Shown here: one piece after another, positions 7,203 to 16,358 of the stretch
Position numbering within the stretch: the first letter of the stretch is position 1
Layout of the letters: each line of letters begins with the position of its first letter
NCBI RefSeq assembly: GCF_016056275.1
Contig: NZ_JAECZA010000158.1
Span: 1 to 64,000, forward strand
Direction: 5' to 3'
Origin: Dendronalium phyllosphericum CENA369
Lineage (GTDB): Bacteria; Cyanobacteriota; Cyanobacteriia; Cyanobacteriales; Nostocaceae
Length of the DNA: 64,000 nucleotides
Translations under genes and position numbers: made by a program
Notes under the pieces: model-generated
What the model saw: the letters and a program-made list of their open reading frames with translations, nothing else
The model's database searches: none
What the model was told of the DNA's origin: nothing

Positions 7203-8057
7203 GTGACAACACTTAGAGGCAACGCTGATTTATCAGAACCACTTGCTAGTAACCCTAAAGCAGCGATCTTAGAGACACAAGGACTGACACGTTACTTCGG
7301 TAAAGCGATCGCTGTAGATAATTTGAGTATCACCGTAGAACAAGGTGAAGTATTTGGCTTACTCGGCCCGAATGGGGCAGGCAAAAGCACAGTAATTAAG
7401 ATGTTGACCGCACTACTACCAGCAAGTGCAGGCAGAGCGACTATAGCTGGCTATGATGTAACTCATCAAGCTGCGGCTGTGAGGCGGCTATTTGGCTATG
7501 TACCCCAAGCTTTGTCTGCTGATGGTAGTCTTACAGGCTACGAAAATCTCTTAATCTTTGCCAAGCTATACGACATTCCTAGTAAGCATAGGCAAAGGTG
7601 CATCCGAGAAGTTCTAGACTTCATGGGTTTGCAAGCAGCGGCTCATCGTCTAGTACGTAACTACTCTGGTGGCATGATCCGCAAGCTAGAAATTGCTCAA
7701 TCTATCATGCACCAACCGCGAATTTTGTTCCTTGATGAACCGACTGTAGGACTAGATCCAATTGCCCGCACGCAGGTATGGCAACTCGTGCAACAACTGC
7801 GTACAGATTATGGCACAACCATATTTTTAACCACTCACTTTTTAGAAGAGGCCGATAATTTGTGTAACCGAGTAGTCATCATGCAGCAAGGCGAAGTTGT
7901 GACAAAAGGCACACCTAGCGACTTAAAAGCTTCTTTGGGTAAGCCGAATGCAACTTTGGATGATGTGTTTATTCACTACACAGGAGATTTATTAACATCA
8001 GGAGTTAACTATCGTGATACAGCAAGAACCAGACGTACAGCCCAACGGTTGGGTTAA
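7203..8057 (+). CDS. ABC exporter ATP-binding protein (DrrA-like)
   Basis: The 284-aa protein is the ATPase of a two-gene ABC-2 exporter. The Walker A is GPNGAGKST (about residue 58), the signature is NYSGGMIRKLE, the Walker B is ILFLDEPTVGLDP and the H-loop is LTTHFLEEADNL. The C-terminal LDDVFIHYTG segment is typical of daunorubicin-resistance (DrrA) and related exporters. It starts at a GTG at 7203. The permease gene begins inside its last 44 bases, so translation is probably coupled. The substrate is unknown; a drug, lipid or secondary metabolite is typical for this family. Confidence 0.9.
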   Translation: MTTLRGNADLSEPLASNPKAAILETQGLTRYFGKAIAVDNLSITVEQGEVFGLLGPNGAGKSTVIKMLTALLPASAGRATIAGYDVTHQAAAVRRLFGYVPQALSADGSLTGYENLLIFAKLYDIPSKHRQRCIREVLDFMGLQAAAHRLVRNYSGGMIRKLEIAQSIMHQPRILFLDEPTVGLDPIARTQVWQLVQQLRTDYGTTIFLTTHFLEEADNLCNRVVIMQQGEVVTKGTPSDLKASLGKPNATLDDVFIHYTGDLLTSGVNYRDTARTRRTAQRLG

Positions 8058-8868
8058 GGCAAAACCAACTCAGCGAGCCAATTTTATCTCTGCAATTATG
8101 CAGATATTTTCCAAAACCCTTGTAATTGCCGAAATGGAAGTGCGGAAACTCAGGCACGATCCCACTGATTTAATAGTCAGAGCCGTGCAGCCATCATTGT
8201 GGCTGTTAATTTTTGGGCAAGTATTCACCCGGATTCGGGCAATTCCGACAGGCGACTTACGCTATTTAGACTTCATGACTGCGGGTATTCTAGCCCAAAG
8301 TGTATTGTTTGTCGCAATTTTTACGGGTGGGATGACGCTGATCTGGGAGCGAGACTTAGGAGTTGTGCATAAATTCTTGGCTAGTCCGACACCTAGAGTA
8401 GCAATGGTATTAGGTAAATCTTTGGCTTGTGGAGTCAGGTGTTTATCACAGGTATTTGTCATTTATGGATTAGCTCTACTATTAGGTGTCAAACTCAACC
8501 TTTCTCCTCTAGCTTTTATTCAAGTGCTATTAATTGTCATGCTGGGAGCAGGTTGTTTTTGCACTTTTTCTTTAATTATTGGCTGTCTAGTGAAAACTAG
8601 AGAACGGATGACAGGTATAGGGCAATTGTTAACTATGCCGTTATTTTTTGCCAGTAATGCCATCTATCCGATTTCAATCATGCCCAACTGGTTAAAGTTC
8701 CTATCTCACATTAATCCCTTGACTTATGAAGTGGATGCATTACGCGGCACAATGTTAGTAAATGGAACTAGTCTTTATGCCTATGGTTGGGACTGTGCAA
8801 TTCTCTTGTTAACATTAATCGGCTTAACCCTAATCTGCGGACGACTTTATCCACGGGTAGCAATGTGA
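8014..8868 (+). CDS. ABC-2 type exporter permease (DrrB-like)
   Basis: The 284-aa integral membrane protein has an N-terminal cytoplasmic segment and six predicted membrane helices. The ABC-2 signature region MTGIGQLLTMPLFFASNAIYPISIMP lies near residues 192-217, followed by HINPLTYEVDALRG, which is strongly conserved in DrrB-type permeases. It starts at a GTG (8014) inside the ATPase gene, overlapping by 44 bases. It pairs with the upstream ATPase to form the exporter, probably as a dimer of each. The following MarR gene is 19 bases downstream, so all are likely one operon. Confidence 0.9.
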   Translation: MIQQEPDVQPNGWVKAKPTQRANFISAIMQIFSKTLVIAEMEVRKLRHDPTDLIVRAVQPSLWLLIFGQVFTRIRAIPTGDLRYLDFMTAGILAQSVLFVAIFTGGMTLIWERDLGVVHKFLASPTPRVAMVLGKSLACGVRCLSQVFVIYGLALLLGVKLNLSPLAFIQVLLIVMLGAGCFCTFSLIIGCLVKTRERMTGIGQLLTMPLFFASNAIYPISIMPNWLKFLSHINPLTYEVDALRGTMLVNGTSLYAYGWDCAILLLTLIGLTLICGRLYPRVAM

Positions 8869-8887
8869 TTAGGAGAATAAATAGCCT

Positions 8888-9364
8888 ATGAACGGTAAAC
8901 CTTTGCCAGGCGCAACTTCTGAAGAATGTGCCGCCAGCGTAATGGATACAATTCCTTTAATGATGCGGTTTATCCGAGCGGATATGCGAGCTTGCAGTGC
9001 TGCTTGTTTATCTATACCACAGTTGCGATCGCTAGCATTTCTCAACCGCAATCCCAGTGCTTCATTATCTGATTTGGCAGAGCATCTAGGTGTCACCTGT
9101 GCGACAGCATCAGCAACCACAGAACGGCTAGTACAACGCAACTTAGTGCAACGTATAGACGATCCCCAAGAGCGGCGGCGAGTTCTCCTCAATCTGACTG
9201 AAGATGGAAAGCATCATTTAAAACAATCCCAAGACCAAACTCGCGCTCATATTGCCGAGCTTTTCACAGGTTTTACAGAAGAACAAATTTCCCATATAGA
9301 ACAAGGGTTAGCTCTACTAAAAAATGTCTTCGAGCAAACGGAACTTAAACCCCCCCAACACTAA
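8888..9364 (+). CDS. MarR-family transcriptional regulator
   Basis: The 158-aa protein has the MarR winged helix: ASLSDLAEHLGVTCATASATTERLVQRNLV is the helix-turn-helix with recognition helix, and RIDDPQERRRVLLNLTEDG is the wing with its DxR-type turn. Flanking helices form the dimer interface. MarR proteins usually repress neighbouring efflux genes until a phenolic or drug-like ligand binds. Its location between a DrrAB-like exporter and an MFS exporter supports local control. Its 3' end overlaps the MFS gene by 41 bases. Confidence 0.85.
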   Translation: MNGKPLPGATSEECAASVMDTIPLMMRFIRADMRACSAACLSIPQLRSLAFLNRNPSASLSDLAEHLGVTCATASATTERLVQRNLVQRIDDPQERRRVLLNLTEDGKHHLKQSQDQTRAHIAELFTGFTEEQISHIEQGLALLKNVFEQTELKPPQH

Positions 9365-10586
9365 GTCTGCACAACACGATCCTTTTGCAGCGCTGAGATT
9401 TCGAGATTATCGTCTATTTACCATTGGGCGCGTACTTTTGTTCGTTGGGTCGCAAATGCAAACCGTGGCCATTGGCTGGGAACTCTACGAACGCACCGAT
9501 TCAGCTTTGGCCTTAGGTGGTGTCGGGTTAGCACAGGTCTTGCCAATGATTGCGCTCACCTTGATTACTGGTCATGTCGCGGATCGCCGCGATCGCAAAT
9601 TGACAATGTTGCTGTCAGTGCTGCTATTGGCTTTGTGTTCCCTAGCTTTAGGAGTACTTTCCTGGACTAAAGGCGCAGTAGTGTTAATTTACACCTGCTT
9701 GGTATTGACAGGTGTTGCCAGGGCTTTCTTAAAGCCTGCTAGTGATGCTTTGATGTGGCAATTGATACCTGTCAGTGCCTTTACGAATGCAGCAACTTGG
9801 AATAGTAGTAGCTTTCAGTTAGCCGCAGTCATCGGCCCAGCCTTGGGAGGATTTGGCATTGCCTTTTTAGGAAGTGCTACAGGAGTGTATGTACTGGCTG
9901 CGATCGCGGGATTGATGTGTTTTATCTTAACAGCGGCGATTTCCAAACAACAAACAATTCGTTCCACAGAACCAATCTCACTCAAAGCACTCTCCGCAGG
10001 CGCTAAATTTGTCTGGGAAAACCAGCTGATTTTAGCAGCCATTACCTTAGATATGTTTGCAGTTTTGTTAGGAGGTGCGATTGCCCTACTACCCATCTTC
10101 GCCAAGGATATTTTGCATGTAGGGCCATTAGAGTTGGGTTATCTGCAAGCAGCCCCCTCCATTGGGGCTTTATTTATGGCGATTGTACTGGCGTATTTAC
10201 CGCCGTTACGCCAAGCTGGCCCAGCCTTACTCTGGTCAGTAGTTGGCTTTGGTGTTGCGACAATTATCTTTGGGTTATCTCGTTGGTTTTGGCTATCACT
10301 ATTGATGCTAGTGCTGAGTGGCGCACTAGACACGATTAGCGTTGTGATTCGCCATACCTTAGTGCAAATTAGAACGCCGGATAATTTACGCGGTCGGGTT
10401 GCAGCCATCAATAGTGTATTTATTAGTGCCTCCAATGAATTAGGAGGCTTTGAATCAGGCTTGACAGCTGCTTTATTTGGCCCAGTCATTTCTGTAGTTG
10501 GTGGTGGAATTGGCACGATTGCAGTGGTAGTTGCTGTAGCTGCCATCTGGCCGGGAATTGCCAAACTAAAAGCATTACAAGACTAG
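9324..10586 (+). CDS. MFS exporter (EntS/MFS_3-like)
   Basis: The 420-aa protein has about twelve membrane helices and the motif-A-like loop GHVADRRDRK between helices 2 and 3. The N-terminal DPFAALRFRDYRLFTIGRVL and the late TPDNLRGRVAAINSVF are typical of the MFS_3 group that includes enterobactin exporters and macrolide efflux proteins. It begins inside the MarR gene (41-base overlap), which implies translational coupling and control by that regulator. The exported compound is unknown; siderophore, metabolite or drug export are all compatible. Confidence 0.85.
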   Translation: MSSSKRNLNPPNTKSAQHDPFAALRFRDYRLFTIGRVLLFVGSQMQTVAIGWELYERTDSALALGGVGLAQVLPMIALTLITGHVADRRDRKLTMLLSVLLLALCSLALGVLSWTKGAVVLIYTCLVLTGVARAFLKPASDALMWQLIPVSAFTNAATWNSSSFQLAAVIGPALGGFGIAFLGSATGVYVLAAIAGLMCFILTAAISKQQTIRSTEPISLKALSAGAKFVWENQLILAAITLDMFAVLLGGAIALLPIFAKDILHVGPLELGYLQAAPSIGALFMAIVLAYLPPLRQAGPALLWSVVGFGVATIIFGLSRWFWLSLLMLVLSGALDTISVVIRHTLVQIRTPDNLRGRVAAINSVFISASNELGGFESGLTAALFGPVISVVGGGIGTIAVVVAVAAIWPGIAKLKALQD

Positions 10587-10735
10587 GAGTCTGCCAACCC
10601 AAAAATGTTAGGTGGAGGTTGGGAAAAGGGGAAAGAGGAAAGGGTAAGGGATAAAAAACCTTTTCCCCCACCAAAATTAATTAAATGCTCTACTTAGTTC
10701 CTATAAGCAGGTATCAGAAATTTAAGGATTGAGTT

Positions 10736-11485
10736 ATGACAGGAAAATTAGAGGGTAAAGTAGCAATTATTACTGGAGCTTCTTCAGGTATTGGTGAAGC
10801 CACTGCGATCGCCTTAGCAGCAGAAGGAGCAAAAGTAGCGATCGCAGCTAGAAGAAGCGATCGCTTAGAAGCATTAGCAAAACGCATTGCAGCCAGTGGC
10901 GGTCAAGCATTGCCCATCGTGACTGATATCACCGACGAAACACAGGCGAAAAACTCTATCCATCAGGCAAATGCAGAGTTGGGACGAATAGATATCCTTG
11001 TTAATAACGCAGGTGTAGCGCTGACTGGTAATATTGATGGCGGCAACACTTCAGACTGGCGACGGATGTTTGATGTCAATGTTCTGGGATTGCTTTACAC
11101 AACTCATGCTGTCTTACCTATTCTTAAAGCCCAAGGTGTGGGGCATATCGTCAATATCTCATCAGTCGCAGGTCGGATAGCTCGTGCAGGTGTGGGTATA
11201 TACAACGCAACGAAATGGGGTGTAAATGCAATCTCAGAATCCTTGCGCCAAGAAGTGTTAAAAGATAATATCCGCGTTACAATCATCGAGCCAGGTTTAG
11301 TAGAAACGGAAATCAATAATCATACTACCGACCCTGTAGCAAAAAAAATCAGTGAAGAACGACTGAAAGCGATCGCACCATTGCAAAGCGAGGATATTGC
11401 AGCCGCGATCGTTTATGCTGTAACCCAGCCACAGCACGTTAATGTGAATGAAATTCTGATTCGACCAACTCAGCAAGAACGGTAA
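10736..11485 (+). CDS. short-chain dehydrogenase/reductase (classical SDR)
   Basis: The 249-aa protein is a classical SDR. The cofactor motif TGASSGIG lies at residues 14-21, the NNAG motif near 88, the catalytic serine in VNISSVAGR and the Y-x-x-x-K in YNATK near residue 155. An arginine pair after the second strand (AARRSDR) favours NADP. Length is complete. It is probably transcribed from its own promoter in the 149 bases after the MFS gene. Substrate not predictable; oxidoreduction of a small alcohol or ketone. Confidence 0.88.
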   Translation: MTGKLEGKVAIITGASSGIGEATAIALAAEGAKVAIAARRSDRLEALAKRIAASGGQALPIVTDITDETQAKNSIHQANAELGRIDILVNNAGVALTGNIDGGNTSDWRRMFDVNVLGLLYTTHAVLPILKAQGVGHIVNISSVAGRIARAGVGIYNATKWGVNAISESLRQEVLKDNIRVTIIEPGLVETEINNHTTDPVAKKISEERLKAIAPLQSEDIAAAIVYAVTQPQHVNVNEILIRPTQQER

Positions 11486-11511
11486 AGTTGCTGAATGCTG
11501 AATTAGTTGTC

Positions 11512-11539
11512 GTAGAGACGCGATTAATCGCGTCTCTAC
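11512..11539. repeat. 28-nt perfect palindrome, possible bidirectional terminator/dispersed repeat
   Basis: GTAGAGACGCGATT is followed immediately by its exact reverse complement. It sits between the convergent SDR and secreted-protein genes. A partial copy (agagacgcgattaa) lies at about 32244-32257. Such palindromes recur in Nostocales genomes. Confidence 0.7.
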
Positions 11540-11621
11540 ATGCCACCGCAATCGAAGGCACTTTTTTGCTAATTATTCCTAATTTTAATTAGGATTTTTC
11601 CCCTCAATTACGAATTACGAA

Positions 11622-11912
11622 TTAGTAATTATTATCAGCTTCTAGTTTGTCTTGATTTACCCAACGATTGACAAACTCATTGTTGTTTTTTTGTACTTTG
11701 ACTTGCACTTGCTTAGAGCCTAATTTGACTACTTCAGCAGGGATTCTTTGGATGCGATCGGAGTCAGCGCGAGCTTTATAAAGCCAAATAACTTTTTGTC
11801 CTACGAAATAGTGAGGATTTGTAGTTAAGGGTGCTGTTACATCTGCCCAAGAGGATGTAGCAATTACTAAACTTATTAAAACTATTAAAACGATTTTGAG
11901 AAATTCTTTCAT
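11622..11912 (-). CDS. small exported protein of unknown function
   Basis: The 96-aa product starts with a clear signal peptide (MKEFLKIVLIVLISLVIATSSWA, cleavage about after residue 23). The mature ~70 residues contain YFVGQKVIWLYKAR and AEVVKLGSKQVQVKVQK, which look like a small SH3-like beta barrel. No catalytic motif is seen. It lies 32 bases downstream of the pyrophosphatase-like gene on the same strand and may be cotranscribed with it. I do not recognise a named family. Confidence 0.6.
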   Translation of the reverse strand: MKEFLKIVLIVLISLVIATSSWADVTAPLTTNPHYFVGQKVIWLYKARADSDRIQRIPAEVVKLGSKQVQVKVQKNNNEFVNRWVNQDKLEADNNY

Positions 11913-11944
11913 AAGATGGTTGAGGCGATCGCCACCAATTAGTG

Positions 11945-12307
11945 TTAAATTGCAATAGACTTAGGACGAATTAATAATATTGCTGACTGAGAGCCTATAT
12001 TGTGAACGTTCAAGATGGTTTGACTTTCATCAGATGTGCAGTCCAAAAGTATTTTGATTTCTGTATCACGCTTTTCCAAATCTACACTACAGATAATGGC
12101 AGTTACTGTTTTACCAGATAAACTGCCAATCCAGATATCGACATTAGAACCATCTCCAGCTTGAGTATCTTGCAAATATCCATAGTCAAATGGGTAAACA
12201 AAGGATGGATACTTTGGATGTGGGGTTCCTCTTGGACGTTCTATTTTGAGATTGCTAGCGGCTACTAATCGATCTAGTTTGTCCCAAAAGTCATTGCTAT
12301 CGTTCAT
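11945..12307 (-). CDS. inorganic pyrophosphatase-like protein, short and with an altered active site
   Basis: The 120-aa protein matches the core of family I inorganic pyrophosphatases: IERPRGTPHPKYPSFVYPFDYGYL and AGDGSNVDIWIGS. In true enzymes the second segment reads like GDGDPLDVLV with several metal-binding aspartates; here the second aspartate position is Ser or Asn, and the chain is about 50 residues shorter than usual. The later catalytic lysine/aspartate helix is not evident. It may be a non-catalytic paralogue or a specialised hydrolase. It is 15 bases downstream of the MDR oxidoreductase gene, so the two are likely cotranscribed. Confidence 0.65.
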   Translation of the reverse strand: MNDSNDFWDKLDRLVAASNLKIERPRGTPHPKYPSFVYPFDYGYLQDTQAGDGSNVDIWIGSLSGKTVTAIICSVDLEKRDTEIKILLDCTSDESQTILNVHNIGSQSAILLIRPKSIAI

Positions 12308-12322
12308 TGCAACTTATAACTC

Positions 12323-13270
12323 TCAATTTGAGACGTGCAGTACAGCTTTACCTGGAAAGTTTCTATCGAGTAGTTGTTGCGCTACATTAGCTATTTCTGT
12401 CCAAGAAGTTTCAACATCAATCACAGGACGCAGTCGCCCTATTTCCACTAAATTCAAAAGCCTTTGTAAGCCTACTGCGGCTGATTCTCGTCTCAACTCG
12501 TGGAATAAAATCAGACCGTATAAACTAGCACCACCTGTTGCAAAAAAACGTTGGGCATTGAATGTCACCTCTGCTCCCCCGGAAACTCCAAACAGGACTA
12601 CTATCCCATCTTCTGCTAACAACTCAAGGGCTGTTTTGAGGATATTTCCACCGACTGACTCGACAATTAAGTGATAAGGGCCGTATTCGCTAGCTGATGA
12701 AAGATCGTCACCAATGATTACAGAATCAGCGCCAGCATCTTTCACAAATGTCTCGTATTCTGGACGGCGAATATGGGCTGTTATTTGTGCGCCGCTGAGG
12801 CGTGCTAATTGAATAGCGAAGTGACCCACACCACCAGATGCCCCTGTAATCAAAACTGGACGACCTAAAACTGAGCCACCTTTGAGCAGGGCATGATACG
12901 CAGTTAAGCCGGCGACAGGTAGTGTAGCAGCTTGAGCAAAGGAAACTGACAACGGCAATGCTGCTAGTGAGTGAGTTGGAACTGATACTAATTCCGCCCA
13001 TGCACCAGAACGAAGTAAACCGACGACTCGCGTTCCGGCGGCAGGCCCGGAACCATCAGCAGCAGGGGTTTCGACAACACCTGCTAAATCCCAACCCGGT
13101 CGCCAACCTGCTTCAGCGGTGGTAGCGCGTCGGACTTCTCCTCGGTTCAGGGAAATTGCTGCTACTCGAATCACAGCTTCGTTGGCAGCAGGGGTGGGTG
13201 CGTCTACATCGCTCAGTACTAAACGCTCCGATACACTAGGGTTAACAACAACAGCACGTATTTTACTCAT
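12323..13270 (-). CDS. zinc-type MDR oxidoreductase, quinone reductase-like
   Basis: The 315-aa protein is a medium-chain dehydrogenase/reductase. The catalytic-domain segment SLNRGEVRRATTAEAGWRPGWDLAGVVE and the nucleotide motif ITGASGGVGHFAIQLARLSGA (about residues 140-160) are clear. Catalytic zinc cysteines are not seen, which places it with NADPH:quinone oxidoreductases rather than alcohol dehydrogenases. It is the first of a probable three-gene minus-strand unit with the pyrophosphatase-like and small exported proteins. Substrate unknown. Confidence 0.85.
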   Translation of the reverse strand: MSKIRAVVVNPSVSERLVLSDVDAPTPAANEAVIRVAAISLNRGEVRRATTAEAGWRPGWDLAGVVETPAADGSGPAAGTRVVGLLRSGAWAELVSVPTHSLAALPLSVSFAQAATLPVAGLTAYHALLKGGSVLGRPVLITGASGGVGHFAIQLARLSGAQITAHIRRPEYETFVKDAGADSVIIGDDLSSASEYGPYHLIVESVGGNILKTALELLAEDGIVVLFGVSGGAEVTFNAQRFFATGGASLYGLILFHELRRESAAVGLQRLLNLVEIGRLRPVIDVETSWTEIANVAQQLLDRNFPGKAVLHVSN

Positions 13271-13328
13271 TTGATTAAACTTAATTGAAGAAGAATTTAA
13301 AATTCAGCAATCAGAACTTTCGTCGTGA

Positions 13329-13417
13329 GAAAAGTTGAGCTACTGCGCCCTTCAAGTTCCCCAGCAGCCTTTACAAGTGGCGTTCCTGGGCAGGGTTTCC
13401 CTCCCGCAGAACTTTTC
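13329..13417. repeat. hairpin repeat, long member
   Basis: GAAAAGTT at 13329-13336 is complementary to AACTTTTC at 13410-13417. Near the right arm is GGGTTTCCC, as in the related hairpin at 58700-58740. Confidence 0.45.
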
Positions 13418-13556
13418 GCGCTTTTGTAGACTGCGCTCATCAAAGATTTAGCTCTTATCTTAAACCTAATTCAAACGAGCAATTATCCCTAGTGGTTTGC
13501 CAAGGAAACTTTGCTTGGTTAAAAATTCTTCGCGTCCCCATATCCTCGCGTCTCCC

Positions 13557-13595
13557 GAAGTTTGCTCAACGGGGGGAACCCCCGCACGCAACTTC
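13557..13595. repeat. hairpin repeat, member 2
   Basis: GAAGTT pairs with AACTTC and an inner GGGGG pairs with CCCCC across an AA loop. The loop-flanking words TTTGCTCAA and CACGCAA recur, in reverse orientation, in the hairpin at 58700-58740, where the outer stem is different but still paired. Confidence 0.55.
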
Positions 13596-14195
13596 TCTTC
13601 GTGTCAGCCTTTATCCAGAAATTTTGGGTTGGTCGAGTACTAGCTAGATTAGCTTTTGACTAAATTAAGTTCACTTAAAATTTTCTTTTGATGCCTGAAG
13701 CTACTACTAGATAATGAAATATACCTTAATAAAGTCATGAAACTTTGATATTAGCTGAATTTAGGAAAATATACTCATAGCATTTTTGAAACTCATAAGT
13801 ATCTTCAATAATACTTAGAGCTATAATGCTTAGTATATAAGGGTTTGACGGCTCAAAGAGTAGAAAAAAAAGTAGTGCTATCTCTTAACTGCTTTTCTAT
13901 GAGGCAGATGAAAAAATCAAGCGCGCTAACAAGAAATTCTTGAGACTAAGGAATAGCTAACTTCAATGAAGTAATTCTCGATCGCTAACAGAAGAGCCTC
14001 TGACCTTAATTGATAAGCATTTCAGCCAATTAGACGATTATCAAAGATTAAAAAGCCGCACAATTTACATCAAGTACATAGATTTAGTGTTCTTCAAATT
14101 CTTCAATTTATGGAAACTATTGATTTCCCAAAAATAAAGTTTTACCTTGCTATTTAGTCAGCTATTCCAGCAACTGCGAAACAAGGAGAAAGTTT

Positions 14196-14603
14196 ATGAT
14201 GACGACTGAATTGATACTCACCGAAATGGAAGCTTGCAAACAAATCTGCATCGAATGCCAAACTACTTGCATTGATACTCTCAAATACTGCAAGAGTCAG
14301 GGCGGTAAATATATGGATATGGGTATGATGTCGATGATGCGGGACTGTGCAGAAATGTGCATGATGTGCGTCAACATGATTAATGATGGTTCCGAGTTTA
14401 TGGGAAACACTTGTAGTTTGTGCGCCCAAATTTGCGATCGCACCGCTATAGCTTGCGAACAAATGGGTAGCGATGCCACAATGATGTTGTGTGCCACTAT
14501 TTGTCGCAAGTGTGGTGAATATTGCAATTCAATGGGGCTAAATTCTGCTTCCTATTTCCGCAGATCGAGTCTGGTGACAGAAGATGCACTACTGTCTAGC
14601 TGA
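14196..14603 (+). CDS. four-helix-bundle copper-binding protein (Csp-like, DUF326)
   Basis: The 135-aa protein is very rich in Cys and Met with CxxxC/CxxC spacing on helices: ACKQICIECQTTC (residues 13-25), CAEMCMMC, CSLCAQIC and CATICRKCGEYC. This is the pattern of Csp copper-storage proteins, whose cysteines line the inside of a four-helix bundle and bind many Cu(I) ions. There is no signal peptide, so it is predicted cytosolic (Csp3-like). A Met-rich stretch (MDMGMMSMM) lies at about residues 47-55. It is monocistronic, with a strong ribosome-binding site and a long leader. Role in copper buffering is inferred from family. Confidence 0.85.
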   Translation: MMTTELILTEMEACKQICIECQTTCIDTLKYCKSQGGKYMDMGMMSMMRDCAEMCMMCVNMINDGSEFMGNTCSLCAQICDRTAIACEQMGSDATMMLCATICRKCGEYCNSMGLNSASYFRRSSLVTEDALLSS

Positions 14604-14684
14604 TTTACCCCCAGTATTGAGTCTTTTAATTTATCGCAGACTGATAGTTCTAACTGAAATTTATACTTGCCCTAATGTCTTGCG

Positions 14685-14764
14685 TTTTTCGTCACTCAAA
14701 AATATTTTTGGGTGACGAAAAACTTAGAAAAACATCAAGTCAAAGGTCAATAAATATCTTATGT
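14685..14764. repeat. dispersed 80-nt hairpin repeat, copy A
   Basis: TTTTTCGTCAC pairs with GTGACGAAAAA around an AT-rich loop, followed by a conserved tail ending in AAATATCT. A second copy lies at 46373-46447, similar in both hairpin and tail. Between convergent genes it would serve as a bidirectional terminator. Confidence 0.65.
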
Positions 14765-14817
14765 AATAGTAGGAATCAATAAAATCATTGCGACTTTTGA
14801 ATTTTGACTTTTGCCTT

Positions 14818-16356
14818 TCACCCAGAATAAGTACTATTTATATTGGTTGGTAATATGCAGGCAAATTCTAGCGATCGCTGTTGTATAGGAATAGTAATAA
14901 TAAACTCTGCTCCCCTAGCGGGTGCTGAAATACAGTGCATCTGTCCTTGATGTTTTGAGACAATTTGATAACTAATACTCAATCCTAAACCTGTTCCTTT
15001 ACCAACAGGTTTTGTAGTAAAAAAAGGATTGAAAAGATTTTGCCAGACATCTTCAGTCATTCCAACACCATTATCTGCGATCGCAATCGAAACAAAGCAA
15101 TTGTCAATAGCCGTAGTCCGAATCAAAATTTGAGGTTCAGCTTTTTTGTCGGTAATTTGTTTTTGATTGTACTCTTCCAAAGCATCAATAGCATTAGCAA
15201 TCAAATTCATAAACACTTGGTTGAGTTGTCCGGCATAACATTCTACTAATGGTAAATTTCCATACTCTTTAATAACTTTAATACTCGAATGATTTGTACT
15301 AGCTTTGAGTCGATTGTGCAAAATTAGCAGCGTACTATCTAAGCCATCGTGAATATTCATCGGCTTCATTTCTATTTCATCTACACGAGCAAAGTTTCGC
15401 AACGACTGAATAATCTCGCAGATGCGTTCGGCTCCCATCTTCATAGAAGACAATAGTTTAGGTAAATCATTAATTAGAAATTCTAAATCTATCGCTTCTG
15501 CCAATTCCTGAATTTCTAATGGCGGTAGAGGAATGTATTTGGCATACAAGTCCAAAAGGTCGAGTAAATCTTGAGCATATTGATTCGCATGAGTTAAGTT
15601 TCCATAAATAAAGTTAACTGGATTATTAATTTCATGAGCAACTCCTGCTACTAATTGTCCAAGGCTAGACATTTTCTCACTTTGAACTAACTGGCTTTGA
15701 GTTTCTTGCAGTTGGCGAAAAGCAATTTCTAGCTGATTAGCTTGTTCTCGATAACGATTTTCTGATAGTTGTAAAGCTTGTTCTGTTAAAATCCGCTCTT
15801 GAACTTCCTGTTTCAGTTGCCGATTTGCGTGTTGAAGTTCTTGCGTTCTTGCATCTACTCGTTTTTCTAATTCAGCAGTTAACTGCAAAAGTGCTTGCTC
15901 TGCATTCAGACGTTCCTGCACTTCTTGTTCTAAACGTAGAGAATGCTGTTGTAGCCGCTTAGTCAAATTTCGCAGACTTAGGTGAATATTGACACGAGCT
16001 AAAACTTCTTCATGCTGCAATGGCTTAGTAATATAGTCTACCGCCCCAAGAGTCAATCCTTTGACTTTATCTACTGTTTCAGAAAGGGCTGTCATAAAAA
16101 TTACAGGAATATCTTTTGTTTTTTCCTTGGCTTTTAAATGACGGCAAGTTTCAAAGCCATCTATTCCTGGCATAATTACATCTAATAAGATTAAATCGGG
16201 CAAAGCGTATTCTAATTGTTCAATTGCATCTTTTCCATCTTCAGCCACTAAAACTTGGAATCCAGAATCTGCTAAAAACTCAAATAGTACTCCTAAATTG
16301 GTGGGAGTGTCATCAACAATTAAAATTATATTCTTTTCTGTATTTTCCCGATTCAC
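14818..16356 (-). CDS. response regulator-histidine kinase hybrid
   Basis: This 512-aa protein has a receiver domain first (residues about 8-125, phospho-acceptor Asp59 in [10 protein letters not shown]), then a long coiled coil (about 130-230), then a histidine kinase core with H-box [11 protein letters not shown] (His about 243) and an intact ATPase domain: NLIANAID N-box, DNGVGM, and [12 protein letters not shown]. It has no membrane segment. It starts 2 bases after the stop of the 1995-aa kinase gene, so both are one transcript. The likely circuit is phosphotransfer between the large kinase and this receiver, changing the activity of its own kinase domain. Confidence 0.9.
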   Translation of the reverse strand: MNRENTEKNIILIVDDTPTNLGVLFEFLADSGFQVLVAEDGKDAIEQLEYALPDLILLDVIMPGIDGFETCRHLKAKEKTKDIPVIFMTALSETVDKVKGLTLGAVDYITKPLQHEEVLARVNIHLSLRNLTKRLQQHSLRLEQEVQERLNAEQALLQLTAELEKRVDARTQELQHANRQLKQEVQERILTEQALQLSENRYREQANQLEIAFRQLQETQSQLVQSEKMSSLGQLVAGVAHEINNPVNFIYGNLTHANQYAQDLLDLLDLYAKYIPLPPLEIQELAEAIDLEFLINDLPKLLSSMKMGAERICEIIQSLRNFARVDEIEMKPMNIHDGLDSTLLILHNRLKASTNHSSIKVIKEYGNLPLVECYAGQLNQVFMNLIANAIDALEEYNQKQITDKKAEPQILIRTTAIDNCFVSIAIADNGVGMTEDVWQNLFNPFFTTKPVGKGTGLGLSISYQIVSKHQGQMHCISAPARGAEFIITIPIQQRSLEFACILPTNINSTYSG

Positions 16357-16358
16357 AG

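Larger units (their letters stand above)
13271..14195. other. 925-base intergenic region with hairpin repeats
   Basis: The left half contains two hairpin-forming repeats (13329-13417 and 13557-13595, listed separately). The right half is AT-rich and must contain the promoter of the copper-storage-like gene; an AAGGAGAAAG ribosome-binding site precedes its ATG. No protein-coding frame was convincing. Confidence 0.5.

Noticed and set aside
10139-10564. 141-codon minus-strand frame in the MFS gene
   Set aside because: Antisense shadow; Pro/Thr-rich composition comes from the membrane-protein codons opposite.
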